A DNA stretch of 64,000 bases from Turritopsis dohrnii (GCA_027922465.2 BQMF02000368.1:310001-374000); one strand, 5' to 3'. Shown: positions 47,864-62,800, numbered from the stretch's first letter. Notes: generated by a model from the letters alone, not told the origin. Program-made: numbers and translations.

Positions 47864-50800
47864 TCAGGTCTTGGCTCGAGAATAAAATTCCTTGAGATAA
47901 GTTTTAAATACTTTAGCATTGACAGTTTGCAGAGTATGTGAGTATTCCTGAATGATTTCTGGGGGACAATTATTCTGTGGTAGATAGGTTTGCTCCAACC
48001 AATGTATAAACTGTCCGCCATTTTTCTGTAACGTAATTTTTTGTGTGTTTGCGATCTCCTGTAATACCTAAGAAATAATATTACAAGTATATGGTTAACT
48101 GTCCAACTAAACGGGTTTTCATAATGAACAGGTTCACAATAGGGACGAAACTTCAAACACTACTTGTCAGCAAGATTTATGTGATTCGATGAGACTTAAT
48201 CTTGTAAATTTCACAAAGTAAAAATAATGATAGGAACAAATACATTTTTTTAACACAAATAAGTAAACGTCAGTTCTAAAGGTGATTTGAGCCTTACATT
48301 GGTAAAACGTTAAGAACAACAATCCCAGGGGCCAAGATCTTCAAAAACCACTGTGATGAAGAGCATTTTCATTGAAATAGTGCGTATATTTCTATAGAAC
48401 TGTGCTCCTTCACAGTGATTTTTCATCAAATCCGCCTATTGGCAATGAACCTACCAGCTGTGTCTGTGCATCATTCAGATCAAATGTTGGTTTGAGAGGC
48501 GCCATAAAGCAAGCCGGAAGAATACTTTTATAAATAAATTCATGAAAACTGTCGTTTGCACCTAAAACAAAAAAACAACAAAAATACTACGCGAAAGAAT
48601 ACAAGCCGTGTACGCTCCAGTCTGTACTTGGACGCAGTCGTAATAGGATCAAAGCTTATGGCAAAAATTGGAAAGAGAAGAATAAATGCCCTTGTCAAGC
48701 ATTAGTGAACATTGGGTCATTAGCACGCTTGACGATGTACGTTACACTCGACTGAAGAAGCTGACAGGAACTGGCACTGACGATGCTTAGCCAGCAAATG
48801 TCTCAATAATGAAAATAAAATTTTATCTGAGTATCAGATACGAACACAAAAGCCCACTTCTCTGTATGTGTATGCAGGCGCAGAGAACTATCCAACTCAC
48901 CCCATTTTTCCACCAGTTTGGCGAGAGTAAAGAAACATGTCTTCTGAGCCTATGACAAAGGAATATCATCACAAAGGTTTGCTGAGCTTCAAACAGCTTT
49001 TAAGTATGAGGCTAGAAAATTAACAATCACCATAGTAACCATCTGTTAGAACGTAAATATAAACTATTGCTAATTCCCGATGGTCTACACTCTTTGGTCG
49101 ATTTGTCCATACTGGCTTGTTATAGGATCTAATAGCACCTTATACTTACCTGCGGATCTGTACTTTCCGAAGCTCCATGAACGACTGATAATAAAACATC
49201 ATTCACATTATGTGACTCTAAAATAAAGTACTAGTTACATGGTGAGATTATATGAAAAGTAAATTGCAAGGTTTTTTTTCAGAAATTACGTCATAGGAAC
49301 AATCGTCTCATTTCCAATTTTTTTAAAAATAAACATCGTAGAGCGACGTTAAATCTTGAAATTTTAATATCAGACCAATGAATATACGCTGCAACTGTGG
49401 AGAATCACTTTATAAGTCACAGTCTCCGTTGAAAGAACAATCAAGATCTGAAAAACCCAGCGGGCGAATATGTTGAAAGTCCCTGCGATAGAGTGCATTT
49501 CTATAAAAATATACACACTAATTCAATAAAAATGCTCTTCGTAGCAGTGATTTTTTTTACGATTTTGCACGATGGGAAGCCAATCCGAACCAGCTTGATA
49601 AAATAGCAGTCAACACGTGTAAATTACCTTGATTTGATAAAACTTCTAAAATGTTAGTATTTACAATTGTGGCAATGAACAAAAAATAACTTCTTTGCAA
49701 CTGCTGTTTCTCTTTCAAAGCCTGTAAAGAAAGTAAAGTTACTTCAAGCTATGACTTTTACTTAATAGAACGGATTGCTGTGCTTGATAAGAAAGTTATC
49801 TAACTATGTGAAAGGTGATAAGGATTGGAGGATGGTGATTGGATAGGTGATAAGGGCTGGAGGATGGTGATTGGATAGGTGATAAGGACTGGAGGATGGT
49901 AATTGGATAGGTGATAAGGACTAGAGGATGGTGATTGGATAGGCGATAGAGACTGGAAAATGGTGATTGGATAGGCGATTAGGACTGGAGGATGGTGATT
50001 GGATAGGCGATAAGGAATGGAGGATGGTGATTGGATAGGTGATAAGGACTAGAGGATGGTGATTGGATAGGCGATAGAGACTGGAAAATGGTGATTGGAT
50101 AGGCGATTAGGACTAGAGGATGGTGATTGGATAGGCGTAAGGACTGGAGGATGGTGATTGGATAGGCGTAAGGACTGGAGGATGGTGATTGGATAGGCAA
50201 TAGAGAATGATGTTCTGATAGATGTTAAGAACATGCAAACCTGTTGATCGTTCGCTTCATTTGGTGGCTGCAAGAACGTGAAAATCTTCCTCACAAACGG
50301 CATTAAGATCTGTTGAAGAAAAGGCGCAATGCCCTCCTAAAACGAAAAGAATTGTGGGCAGGGTAGGACCTGGTCTTTTTGATTGCTGATTGGAAGACGA
50401 TGACAGTGAAGTGAAGAAATACCACTACCTTAAACCTGGTGATCAACTGGTTTATAAGAGGAATGAATTCTTGAATATCTTTCATCTAAAAAACAATCAA
50501 ACACTTTCTTATTACATCGTCATAGTGACGTAAGTCAACGAGCTCTCAACTAAGAGCGCTCTGAATGATTTTTGATACAATACACTCTCTGTGATTGGAA
50601 CATTTAAGGGACTGAAAGAACGTTCGAATTCCGGATGCTCATTAACAAAGAAATCGTAAGGGAAGCAGCAAGCATTATTCGAATTACAGAGAAATCAAAT
50701 TATCAAACCATAACAATTCGAACGTTCTTTCAACAAAATGAAAGGAAAAACTAATATTTGACTTTTATTTAAACACTCTTTCGAAAGCAATTTTAGTTTT

Positions 50801-53800
50801 GGATTGCAGTTCTAACGGCAACATTAAAATAATCTTACCTCACAATCTTCGAGTAAGTGTGTGACTGTGACAGGTACAAATGGTAATATCTCCTCGTGCA
50901 AGCAAATAATCATTCGGTGGAGATATTGTCGTACACCATTATGAATGATTTCTCGGTGAACTGGTATAGTCAAGGAACGAAGGAAGATGGGCAAAGCCTG
51001 GAACAAAGATTCATACAAGAATCCCAGCGGGCATATTTGTTAAAAAATCACTGAGAAGGAGTGCATTTCTATAGAAACATACACATTATTTCAATCAAAA
51101 TGCTCTTCATTGCAGTGGCTTTTGACGATTTTACCTACTGCGATATCGAAAAATTAACCATCAGAGAAACTTATGTTATAAACACGGCTATACGAACTAT
51201 AAAAAATTCAATCACAGCCTGTACTGTATGTCTTATTCAATGTTCAATTAAATACATGGAAGAACACCTGATTTTCACTTAGGAACTGCTGCTGCTTTGA
51301 AGATAATGAACTATCATAAGGTCGAACAAGTGTCAGCAGTTTTCTTGTGAGATAATCTCCACTTACGAGAGCCAATCATTTTTTTAATTTGTTTGAAAGC
51401 TTTCTTAAAAATAAACAGCTGCATGTTCCCAGACCATTTCTCAATTGTTCTATTCCTGCTGACATCAGCATAGTACAACCCTCAACTCTAAATATACTAG
51501 TTCATCATTTATCTTTAAGAATAATAGTGTAGTCGGACTTTCAGTCCTGTTTTGCGAAGTTGGAAAAAAGTCACGGTGTCAAACACTTTTTTTCACTGTT
51601 GTAAACGTGATATGGAATTGTGGAAAACTTGGGAGAACTTGGTGTGACTATTTCAGTAAAATTCTCAAACATACAGGAATTATTTATTTCTGAATTCCCC
51701 AAAACATCTGTTCTGAGAAAAATATTCAGAAGCACATGAATGAAGCACATGAATGAAGCACATTTCCAGAGGACACAACAGTCGTTCTCACCTGCATAAA
51801 CATCTGTCCGAAAACTTTGTGCCAGTACACACAAAAAACATTACACGCTTTTTGACTTTAGGACACCCGTGGTGGAGTAGTCTTTAAAATACCCGTGGTT
51901 TCTCTTCCTACTACTACTACTCCTACTACTACTCCAATTTATGAACGCTTTCGTACAACGTTTACATGAGATCGTTCCCGAATTCGCATTTTCTGCCAAA
52001 TTTGGACTTTCAGGTCACCAATTTTCATAAAAATTTGCACAAAGCACAATTGAAAGGTGGTGATTTCGAATTTAACAATTATGTTTACAGGTTTGACTAA
52101 CATTGGGCAATTTAGGCCAAAATTGGACCGCATTTGCAAAGTTCTTCAATTTTCATGAATTTTTGCATGGAGCACATTTGAAAGGTGCTGATTTCGAATT
52201 TGACAGTCATTTTGTCAGATTTGACCAGAAATGGGTAATTCGGGCCAAATTTGGACCAAAGTTAGAAAGTTTTGCAATATTCATTTTGTGCAAAGTGCAA
52301 TTGGAAGATGTTGATTTTAAATTTACCTGTCATTTTATTAGTATTGAACATAATTTGGCAATTCGGTAATGTTGTATTTTTGAGACTTATATATGTATCG
52401 TCCTGAAGTCTTCAAGCCAAGCGGCTTCTTGTTTCTTTATAAGAATAGCTTCTATAAGAATACCAGGGTGGAAATCGCCTTATTTGTAAGAATATCTTAA
52501 GAATATTCCCAGGGTGACTTTCATAAGAATAACAGAACATGGTGAAAAATAAATACAGAGTAAATGCAAAAACCAAAATAAACATCAGATAACATCAAAC
52601 ATAAAGATGCCTTCATAAGTTCGCAACATAATTTGTGACATGTGACATTATCATGGAATCTTATTCTGAAATATAAGAATACATTAAGAATATTTCACCC
52701 TCATTAGTAATTCACCCTCAACGAAATTTCACTATACTTATAAAAAGAAAAGCGTGTATTTGAACTGAACCAGAAGCATATTTACCTCCTTGAAGCATTG
52801 AGTACAACCACTGACTTTCAAACTTTGAGTTGTAGAAAAGGCTTTGCTTGCTCGACTGAAATAAATGATCACCAATATCATTAGTTTGCAATGAGTTCAC
52901 GAAAGTTCATCATTAGAGGTGCTTTCTAAACACAAGCTCTTTCACAGACAGACACTCTTCCCAGGTTATTTTTATCAAGTAATGTTTTCCCTCAGCTACC
53001 TTATGCAGTGTCAAATTCAATTTTTTTCTCAAAGAAGCAGGTAACAACCCTTCAAGCAAGGACCCCATGAATTAAAAAAGTTAGTTCGGTAAACGAGATA
53101 AGACAGTAAAGTTTGTCAGAGAAAAACATCTTAAATGAAGTACAGGGTTAGGGTGGTCTTTGACTTGTTTTTGGAAAAGTCATGTAAGTCTACCTGGTAT
53201 AAGCCATCAGATGATGCAGTCGAAACGCAAGCTTTTGTGACTCGATAGGATCTGCTTGATAAACAGATATCTGAAAGATAATCCAACTTAAAATCAATGT
53301 AAAGGATGACAAGCATTTATTTCATGTATCAATAATTAAGCCAAAAAAAATGATAAAAGGCAAACAGAGGAAACAAATAAACACCTAACCTGTTCAAGTG
53401 TGTTTTGAAACAAATGCATGATCGGGGAAAGAAGTGTATTCATTAACATTAACTGTTTCTAAAAGGCAAAAGATATTTTCTTTGGGACAGTCAGTGTAAT
53501 TTACTGAAAACAATCTATCAAAATTGTAATAACACTTTTTGTGTTGTCGCAACAAAATTTCTCAAATACAAGTGGTACACTAGAGGCTTTTTCACTTCAG
53601 AACATGATATTTTTAGAACTATAACAAGGAAAACCTTTACCTCTTCAGTTGAATTACTGCATGTGATCAGAACAGCCGCAATTTCGTAAAGGTAATACTG
53701 TGAAAGAAAATGTCAAATAACAAACTAAGTATTCTATGGAGATGTTGACTATAATGAATTACCCAAAATACCTTAAGTTCTACGTAAAATAAGAAATACT

Positions 53801-56800
53801 ACATGATACATTACGTTGGTATAACCTGTATTCTTAAACCAATATGAAGTCACAGGAGCTTTTTCTAGTTTCACCAACAATTGAATATTCAATTATACTT
53901 AAGGCAATTTACTACTCCAACAAGACTCAAAATCAAGGATCTGTATAACTTATGGGAATCATTTGTATAACATAAAGGTAACAGTACCAGTCAGGAAGTT
54001 GCAAAAGGTCATAAGTTCAGCAAAATTACAACAATTTATAAATATTTTACAGAAAATCTAATACTACTTACTCTATCATTTTCAGTTAAATTCCCATGTT
54101 CTTCATTTTCCTAATAAAACATATCAGGAAATAGCATAGGATATACAAGGTGTCTGAACACATACAACCAAAAATGCTCTTACAGAATTTGGGACATTTA
54201 TAAGTAGCCCTTGCAATCTTTTTAGTATATCTTCCACATATGGTTGCACTTGATTTCTGAATAAAAACAAAACGTTTTAATCACATGTATGTCCATCACA
54301 ATTTCAAAACCAGTTTTGCCATTTTAATTGACCTTTATTTGTGTACTTTTCAGTCAACTTCAGTTAAAAAATGACACAACTTTATCTGTTTTTGAAGTTT
54401 ATTAAGTCTTGAAGAGTTATTCAATATATATCACTTATTTAACACATCAAGTTCTTGGAGTAATCCAACAAGTAAATCACAGCAAAAATATTGTCTCAAG
54501 GACTACAATATGAAAAGTTTTCTTGTACAGTATGAAACGATTAATAACAAAAAGCTTTTATAGTGATAAAATATGTGACTGTCTAGGGGATTTTGACAAG
54601 AAACCATAAAACGAATAATGTTTCATCGATAAAAAGAACAAAAGAAATAACGATATTATTTATAGTTTTCCTGTTACATTACCACGTTAATCAAAGAACA
54701 TTATAACGTTCTCAATTAAACGATAATATCGTTATGGTAACGTCATATTCTTTAATCAGTAACGTTACAACGTTTTGTCGTTATATTGACATCAGTGCTT
54801 GCGAATAAATTCGTCTCATGTTTATAAGAAAATACACAACAGGAAACACCCAAAACAGGAATTGCACTGAAAAACTATGCTGATTATGAAATAATCTCCC
54901 TGAGTTTCTTGCAGCTGGTAAAAATTAGTTTAGAAAAACAAGGAAAAAATCAATTGACAACATTAAATACGAATATGCAGGGACGACAGAGCAGGGTAGC
55001 TAAGGGGGCTGTATCCCCCAATAATTTTGTTGTAAGCTTATAAAAGAGGTTTTTTGAAAATGTTTTATCTGAAATGTAGCAAATGTTCTTCGCTCTAATT
55101 AGTCAGCCCCCACAAACAAAATTCTGCTCCACGGTCCCTGATATCAGGCAAACACGCATGACCTCGATTAAAGGATTTCAACACAACATCAGTTTCTTTT
55201 GACTTGCTTGCGTATTAAAATGAACTGATTACCTGGTTCTCATTCAGCTACAAATAAAATATACAATAGTTATTTCAAAAACTACTACAAATAGAAACCG
55301 TCTGCTATAATTCTATTTGAAGTTGTTTGACAGGATTGCCATTGCAATTCCCTCGGGAAAACATTTTTGATTTTCAGAAAGATGTATTTTCACTAAGGGA
55401 AAGGTTTCAACAGAGATTTTCCTTTTGAAACCTTTTGAAGACCTATACTGCAAAAGCATTAATATTTTTGTTAAGATCATAGAAAGGTGCATACACACTC
55501 TTTATGGGAAAGTTGTTAAATGTTTAAACTTGGCTTCATTCTACCCATGAGAAAAAACATTAGGAAGATCTTTCATTTGCATTCCATTGCATCTTCAATT
55601 CAAAAACATTCGAACACACTCTGACTGTTCATGTATGTAAATATTCAATATGAACTCTCTGATGATTCGCCTGAAATCACGTTTCGGTTTTATATAGTTA
55701 TCTCAGACTTTGTGTTTTTTTTGATAGCATATATAAACAAAACATTTTCTAAGGTAATACTTTGTTTCCTGAAATTCATTCAGCTACCACAGCTACCAGA
55801 GACAGAGTTACAACTGTAAGGCAATTCCTGAAAAACAACCCATTATATATTACATTGGCCAGCCTACCAATTCATTGTTTACTTTGGAAATGTAGCAGTC
55901 TTTTAAGTTGATATCGAATTGATGTGAACTGAAAAATCTGAAAGAAATTTCAATCATTCCGGATAACTTTTGCAAGAACTTCACGAAACGGTTTTCATAA
56001 CCGTATAATGTTTTACCGTTATGCATAACATTACAGTAACCTTACTTTATAACATTGATATAATGTTACATCAATATGCATAACATTTTATCATTTATAA
56101 AGTAAGGTTATTAAAAAAAAATTGTTATAATAACTATATAACGTTTTATCGTTTGTTATCAAAATCCCTTGGACGGTCACATTATCATGTTTGACTATCT
56201 TGCAAGCTAATTTGTTTGGAATTTGATTTCTTCCGGTCGTTTCTAAGTTGTTATGAGGCTCTAAATATTTCGTTACAATTATGGCAACAGGCTTTAGTAA
56301 ATTCAACGTACCGTAATTATTCAAATTTACTGATGTTTCTAATTAACACGGATTGACAAAAAATGGCCAAAAGTTTGTAATTAATTGACTCTAATTATTA
56401 ACGCGGGTCGCAAATTTCGAGTATCTTATTTGCTTCTAATTTAATGCGAGTCTGGAAATTTCTAAGGAAGTAGACAACCGTTTCTATTTATGCATTCGAA
56501 AATTATATATTTCCCCATAAAAATCTAAAAGAATGGGTTATCATCTTCTTCATCAAGGTCATTACCAAAGTGTTCCTGTGCTTTCTGCATACAAAGTTCG
56601 TAGAATTTTCCACTGCGACTCTTTCAGGGTTTGAAGAAGTTATTCCACAAACTTCAAATGACCTTTTGACCATTTCCTTGTTCTGGGCAAGATAGTTGTA
56701 TCCTTCTTTGACCCAGTTAATCATATGTTGGCGAGTTGGCACTGGAATTTTGCTCTTACCATCACTTCCCTCAGAAAAGCTTTCAACGACACTTGAAACG

Positions 56801-59800
56801 TACTGGACCCAACATTTTCTTAAAACGGCTTTAAATGGCTTATTAAGGCATACATCCATCGGCTGGCACTTCGAAGTATATCTGGCAGGTACCTGCAGAA
56901 TATCAGAGTTGCTTTCCAATAACTGAGCTTTGACTCCATCAGTTACGTGAGCGGAGAAAGCATCAAATGATAACAAGGAATTTTGAAAACCAAGCTTTTT
57001 ACACTCAGCGCGTACATGTAACCAAATCTCTTCAGGCCTTCATCAGGCCATCATCCATCCAAGCTTTGCTCTGCGTCTTAACAACAAAACCGGGAGGAAT
57101 TTCTAAATCGCAAATTGTTTTGTCAGTCTTCCCTTTGAAGATTACCATCGGTGGAAGCATTTCCCCACCTCCTGTAGCTGACAGAACGACCCTCAGATGT
57201 TTCTTCTCACTTCCTGAAGAACGAACTACGCACTCTTTCTTGCCCTTTAGTGTAATGTTCTTTGTTGGGACCATGTCAAAGAACGCTGGTGTCTCGTCCA
57301 TGTTACCAACCAGAGACAAAGGATACTTTCCAATACGCAGGAAACGTGATATTTGTTCATGATTTGTTCAAGTTGTTGTGATGTGTAATGCTTTAATGGT
57401 CTGCCAACCGCACGTTTCTTTGGAGGGTATGGGAGTGTAGACGTTCCTAAATAGAAAAAAAATTAGTTAAAAAAAAAAGCTCATTTAAAAGTCTATACGA
57501 AGTTACAAAGCGTCAATAAGGTGCAATTAGTTTTCACCGATGGGGTACAAATTAAATTTATAAAGAACTATAAGAGTTTCTTTTCCTTACCTCCCACGCA
57601 AATAACATCATCTTTCTCCCTTTCATCTACAGGCTTCAGAAAGGTGGAAATACTTGTTTGTTTGAGTGATACTATTGATACTGGTCGCTTCTTAAAAAAG
57701 TTGTGTAAATTGGTTTGTGAAGCCATTATTTTCAAAGTCAACGTTTGTCTTTGTATAACGAAAATAAATGTCGTGTCATTACTCCTTTCTCTTTGAATGA
57801 AGGAAGAAAAAATAGAAACAGAACAAAACGTTTGAAAATCGCGAAAAAATTCGAAAAAGAAAAAAGCTTTCGAAATTCAAAATTTCTCTAGGAGGTGTAA
57901 AGACAAGACATTATAAACAAGAAGGAAAAGACTTGGCATTGCCCTCATTAGCATGGAAAGCTTGTCGAAACTTTGTCTCAGGAATCTTTTAAGCTTTTTT
58001 CACATGCACATAAAATTTTACGTAAGCTCTTACGACTAGGACAATGTTCATTCATTCTCTTCTTAAGGAAAAGTTTTCGCAAGGTCTTACGGACGTTCAT
58101 GAGCCCTTACGACGATTTCCTTAAAAACAAAAAATTTTGTTTTTAAGAAAATCGTCGTAAGCCTCAAGAAGAAAAAAACGTTCGAAAAATTAGATCGAGC
58201 GTTTGAAATGACGTCTTTTGTTCGAAATTACATCATTTTTTGCTAATGATCTATTTCCAAACGTTCCAAAAGTATATTTTATTTTTTATTGCAACAAATT
58301 TTAGTGCATGTGAATGAAAATCTCCGTCAAGGGATTTTTTCGTGGTAAGAACTTACGAATAAAAAGTTCGATTGGTGTTACGACAAAAACTATGTGCATG
58401 TGAAAAAAGCTTTACTAAATGCAAATGAAATACCAATTATGATTGAAAAGGAATTTTTCACTGAGTGTTGTGTTAGAGGTCATCATGTATACCAGAGTAA
58501 ATGGGAAGCAAATATTGGTAGTGAGGAAGGAAAAGGAAACATGACCTGGGGCACTTGTCGAGGATAAGTACGCAATGGCACTTGAATACGGAGACGTGAC
58601 TGTTGGACATGTGCCTAAGTTCTTGTCAAAAGTAACATATTTTTACATGAAGAGTGGTGGTAAAGTTTCTGTCAGAATAACTGGTAAAAGACAACACACT
58701 AAATATCTACCACAAGGGGGAATGGAATTAGCAATATTATCGCTAATAATTATCGTTGCGTTATTATAGTTAATAGCGCTATTATCGTTAATATCGTTAA
58801 TATTGTTACTATCGTTAATATCGTTATTATCGCTATTATCGTTATATATATTATATATACTATAATTACGAAATTATAGTAAGAAAATAACTACATTTTT
58901 GATATTAACGATAATAACATTAATATTAAACATGTGATCTTTTTATTTGTGACAAGGAAACCATTTCGTGTATATTAATCTTTCTTTCGCTTGATTACGG
59001 CGTAAGAAATTCAATATTTTTAGAATTACCCTCAAGTAAAGTTTTAGAGCCCTGTGTAAACACAACTTTCAGACAACCTTTCACATAAACTTCATAACAA
59101 ACTGAAGGAAACAGGTAATATTATATTTAAACGAAGGTGAGTATTTCAAAAGAGAACTTTTGCAACTTGTCAAGCCGACGTTAAAATGTTTTCATTCGTC
59201 CCTTCCTACATCCCAATGTTGAACCTGAAAACATTATCGACGAAATGACAAAAATCAATAATGATCACTGAAAACGTTGCGATCAATTTAATAAAGGGTA
59301 CATCTTCACCCAGTGCAAGTGAAATGTCTTTCGAAAGAATAATAATAAAAGTTTTGCTATCGAAAAATACTTTAATGTAACGTGTCTTATGTAAAGTTTT
59401 TTTCCCAAGAGCTTATAGAATGGCAACCCATCGAACAATTCAGAAAAAAGAATTATAGCAGACCCTTTCTACTCGTGCCTGCTTTCGAACTTACTTCTGT
59501 ATCTTTAATCTCCAAATGAATATAAGAACCAGCTAATTAAGTTCAATTTAATACACAAACGGGTGCTACCTGCAAATGTACATTTCAAAATAATACCTTA
59601 CCAAATCGAATGACACGGTATTTTAAAGTGGCTTTTCAGATTTGTGCTGAAGGTACAGGAATGACAAATGAAAAAAAAGTGCTTTGTTATTTCTAGAAAA
59701 ATATATGTCAGCGTGTCATAATTGAATGAATCAGAGTTTATCATGTCATGAACAAGCGAGTTTGTTTTGAATTGATTGCTATTTGGCGAAATAATAATTA

Positions 59801-62800
59801 AATCACGGTTATTTTAGAACTTCATAAAACGACACACGTATGTGAAATGTATAAACAAACGTCTTGAACAAAACTTTTTGACGATAGTAACGGTAATCTG
59901 TGCTCTTACCATATTAACGATATTAACGATATTGGCGATATTAACGTTAATAAGGTTACCATGTAGTTCCATTAAGGATATTAACGATAATAACGATATT
60001 AACGTTAATATCGTTTGTTATCAAAATCCCCTGGAACGTCTATGTTACGAAATCTCCATAGTAAAAAACAAACTTATTTTTACTTCAAAGACTTCACGAA
60101 TCTCATCAGCAAGAAACTTGTACGACTACTAACTGACTTGTTAGAACTTCGCAAACCCCTTTCATCTAAAAACGAAGCCTAAAAACAAAAGAACACAATC
60201 GTTATTACAATACACAACAAAAATGCTGAAATATAGTGATGCTTTCTGAAAGAAGTTCTGGGAAAATGGAAAATTGTGGAGCCCATTTCCTAAGACTTCT
60301 TACACTGACGCACTCACCAAAACAGTGGGAATGTGTTGCGTTTCTCCATAGAAAAACCTTTCGTATCGAGTAACAGTTTCAAAATACTAAAGAAAAGATA
60401 ATGCAAAGAACAAGGTGAAAACCTTTGATATGGGGTAACATATTCTCCAGGATACATAAAAAACAAAGAAAAATATTTCAATGAACAAGGTGAAACTAAC
60501 ATACAGATTCCATTCAGGGATAGAAGTCTGAAATATACCTCTAATCTTACTGCACTGTGTTGATGATGGCTGACGTTACTTGTTATAAGCTGGAAAACAA
60601 AATAACAGGAAAAGCAAATGCCGAAAATACATAAATTCATTATTCATAAAAACAATTTACCATTCTCATCATGTTCAGATAAAATTCTGTTTTGTTCTTG
60701 TCTGTATACAACATTTGCCCCTGAAAAAACACAATGAAGAATAGAATCGAGATCATTATATGGAATAGGCTGCCGTGTTGTGCTATGAAAACTTCCAGTA
60801 ACAATCACTTTCAACTTACCGGATAAGCTTCTCCTAAACAGTACAGCACATGTATAGCAACCTCTACCTCCTTCATAGGTAATGTCTGCCAATTACTAAA
60901 ATGATGAGCATTTTTTGACTCGATCACACACTGTCCATGTTACATGGCAAGCATGGAGATGAGTTTCCAATGCAAATTGTGTTAACCCTCTTCAAACTGG
61001 GGATTACACATAATGCACAAAGATAAGAAAAACAATATTGAAGAAGACGAGAATTGCTAATAGCCTAGGCATATGTAATTTAGCTAATAGAAGTACACAT
61101 TTCAATGTAGCTGGATGCCTGTGTCTTTTATTTACAGACTAATAGTTTGATAAAATACTACCTCAAAGTTGAAGTAAACATCTCATAAATTTCCGATAAG
61201 ACCTTGTCCCCATCCTGGAAAGTAAAAAGGCAAAAACATAACATAATGAAGAACAAAGAAACATGTGAGTGACTACCATTGAACTAAATTCAATAATGAA
61301 CCTACTAATTTTGCTAAATTATTCAACAAGATTTTCATCTGTTTTCGAAACTCAATAAATTCAGCTTCTGAATCACCCTAAAGAAACAGATTTCGTAAAC
61401 CAGAATTTATACTAAAGAAAGATAGATTACTTCAAGTTGTCAAATGTCTGGTTTTAGCTGAATGAGATAAAGAACATAGAATGCATAAATAAACATAAAT
61501 AATTTTTTTGTCCTCATATCAGGGGCGTATTAAGCACTTCACTTCCCTTCAGATCAAATAAATAAATAGATCAATACAGCATTGAAGACGAAGCTCTCCT
61601 CTCTTTTTTTACATTCTTTATTAGAAATCATACTTCACTATCTTCAAAATCAAAATCCTCATCAAATTTCATCTTCTTCACAATGATTGAAAGTAAATCT
61701 TTCACGTATCTACGACAGTTCTCTATGCCACTACCATTCAGTTGTTTGAGCAATCCCAGATACGAGTGGCAGAATTCGAACATTCCCTCAGACACATCGT
61801 CATCTTCATCACCAAGAAACCTAAGGAAGGAGGAGTTTTAGGAACACGACAAATTATAGATCAAATTATTAGAACTATGTAGGCCTTTTACAAGTAATGC
61901 ATGTGATTTTAAAAACTCAAATAGACAAATAAAAACTTTGAAATATTATATAATATCATTATTTCCTAAACCATAGTTTCTAGAGGGTTCAAGACCCCCC
62001 TTAGGTAGGAAGACCCCAAACAATCAATTTTCTACTAGAATTTCTTTCCATTATAGGACTATGATAACAAATGACAAAAGTGTTCTAAAAGGACACATTT
62101 TCAATTTACAAACACAGCATTCATTTGGAATACTTTAGGAACGTTTTGAAATACTAGTGTTCATCATCAGCATTTGATTTGAATGTGTAAGGTATATTTT
62201 TTATAAGCTGTGCCGTGCCCTGTCAAACTCATTAAATTTTCTCTGAGTTCATCTCGGCACAGGTTACAAAACCAATATGTAGCTGTGCCAAGGAGAGCCG
62301 AGAGGAGCCGTGCCCCACGACTGTTTATAACCAAATACCGAGCCGAGTCATGCTGAATAATGTGCAAGTTCAGCTCAGTACAGCTTATAAAATGGACGTA
62401 AGTGTTGGGCAGTAACAGATATGATCAAAAATTGCTTCCTCAAAATAAGTAATAGCAGAATCATGGCTGACTGAAGTGCAGAGTTACTGTATAGCAATTA
62501 TTTTGAAGAGTATTCAGAGAACTTCAAAAGTCATATTCAAGTAAAAGTGTACTGTCATGATGATATCAGCAAAACGGATGAAATTAAGTTTGGAGTAAAA
62601 TACCAAAAACTATGTTCTTCGTATGTTCCATAAAGCATTTATCTGCAAATGCTGAAATGCTATTTCCTGCATGATAAGACAAGACTGGGGTTTAAGTTAT
62701 AATTTCTTGCAACAAGTACACTTTAACAAGAACTCAAATAATTAACCGAAAACAGATATAAAGATAATCCAAAAGAATGTTCTTAAACAATATTTGGGGT

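Noticed and set aside
47758..48156. 132-codon open frame
   Set aside because: Overlaps the terminal XPOT exon in another frame; the true frame is supported by homology and splice sites.
49815..50196. CRISPR-like array
   Set aside because: Units are contiguous without distinct spacers and lie in an animal gene intron; it is a minisatellite.
49979..50303. Open frames of 73-84 codons
   Set aside because: They are translations of the 32-bp minisatellite plus a shifted frame of an XPOT exon.
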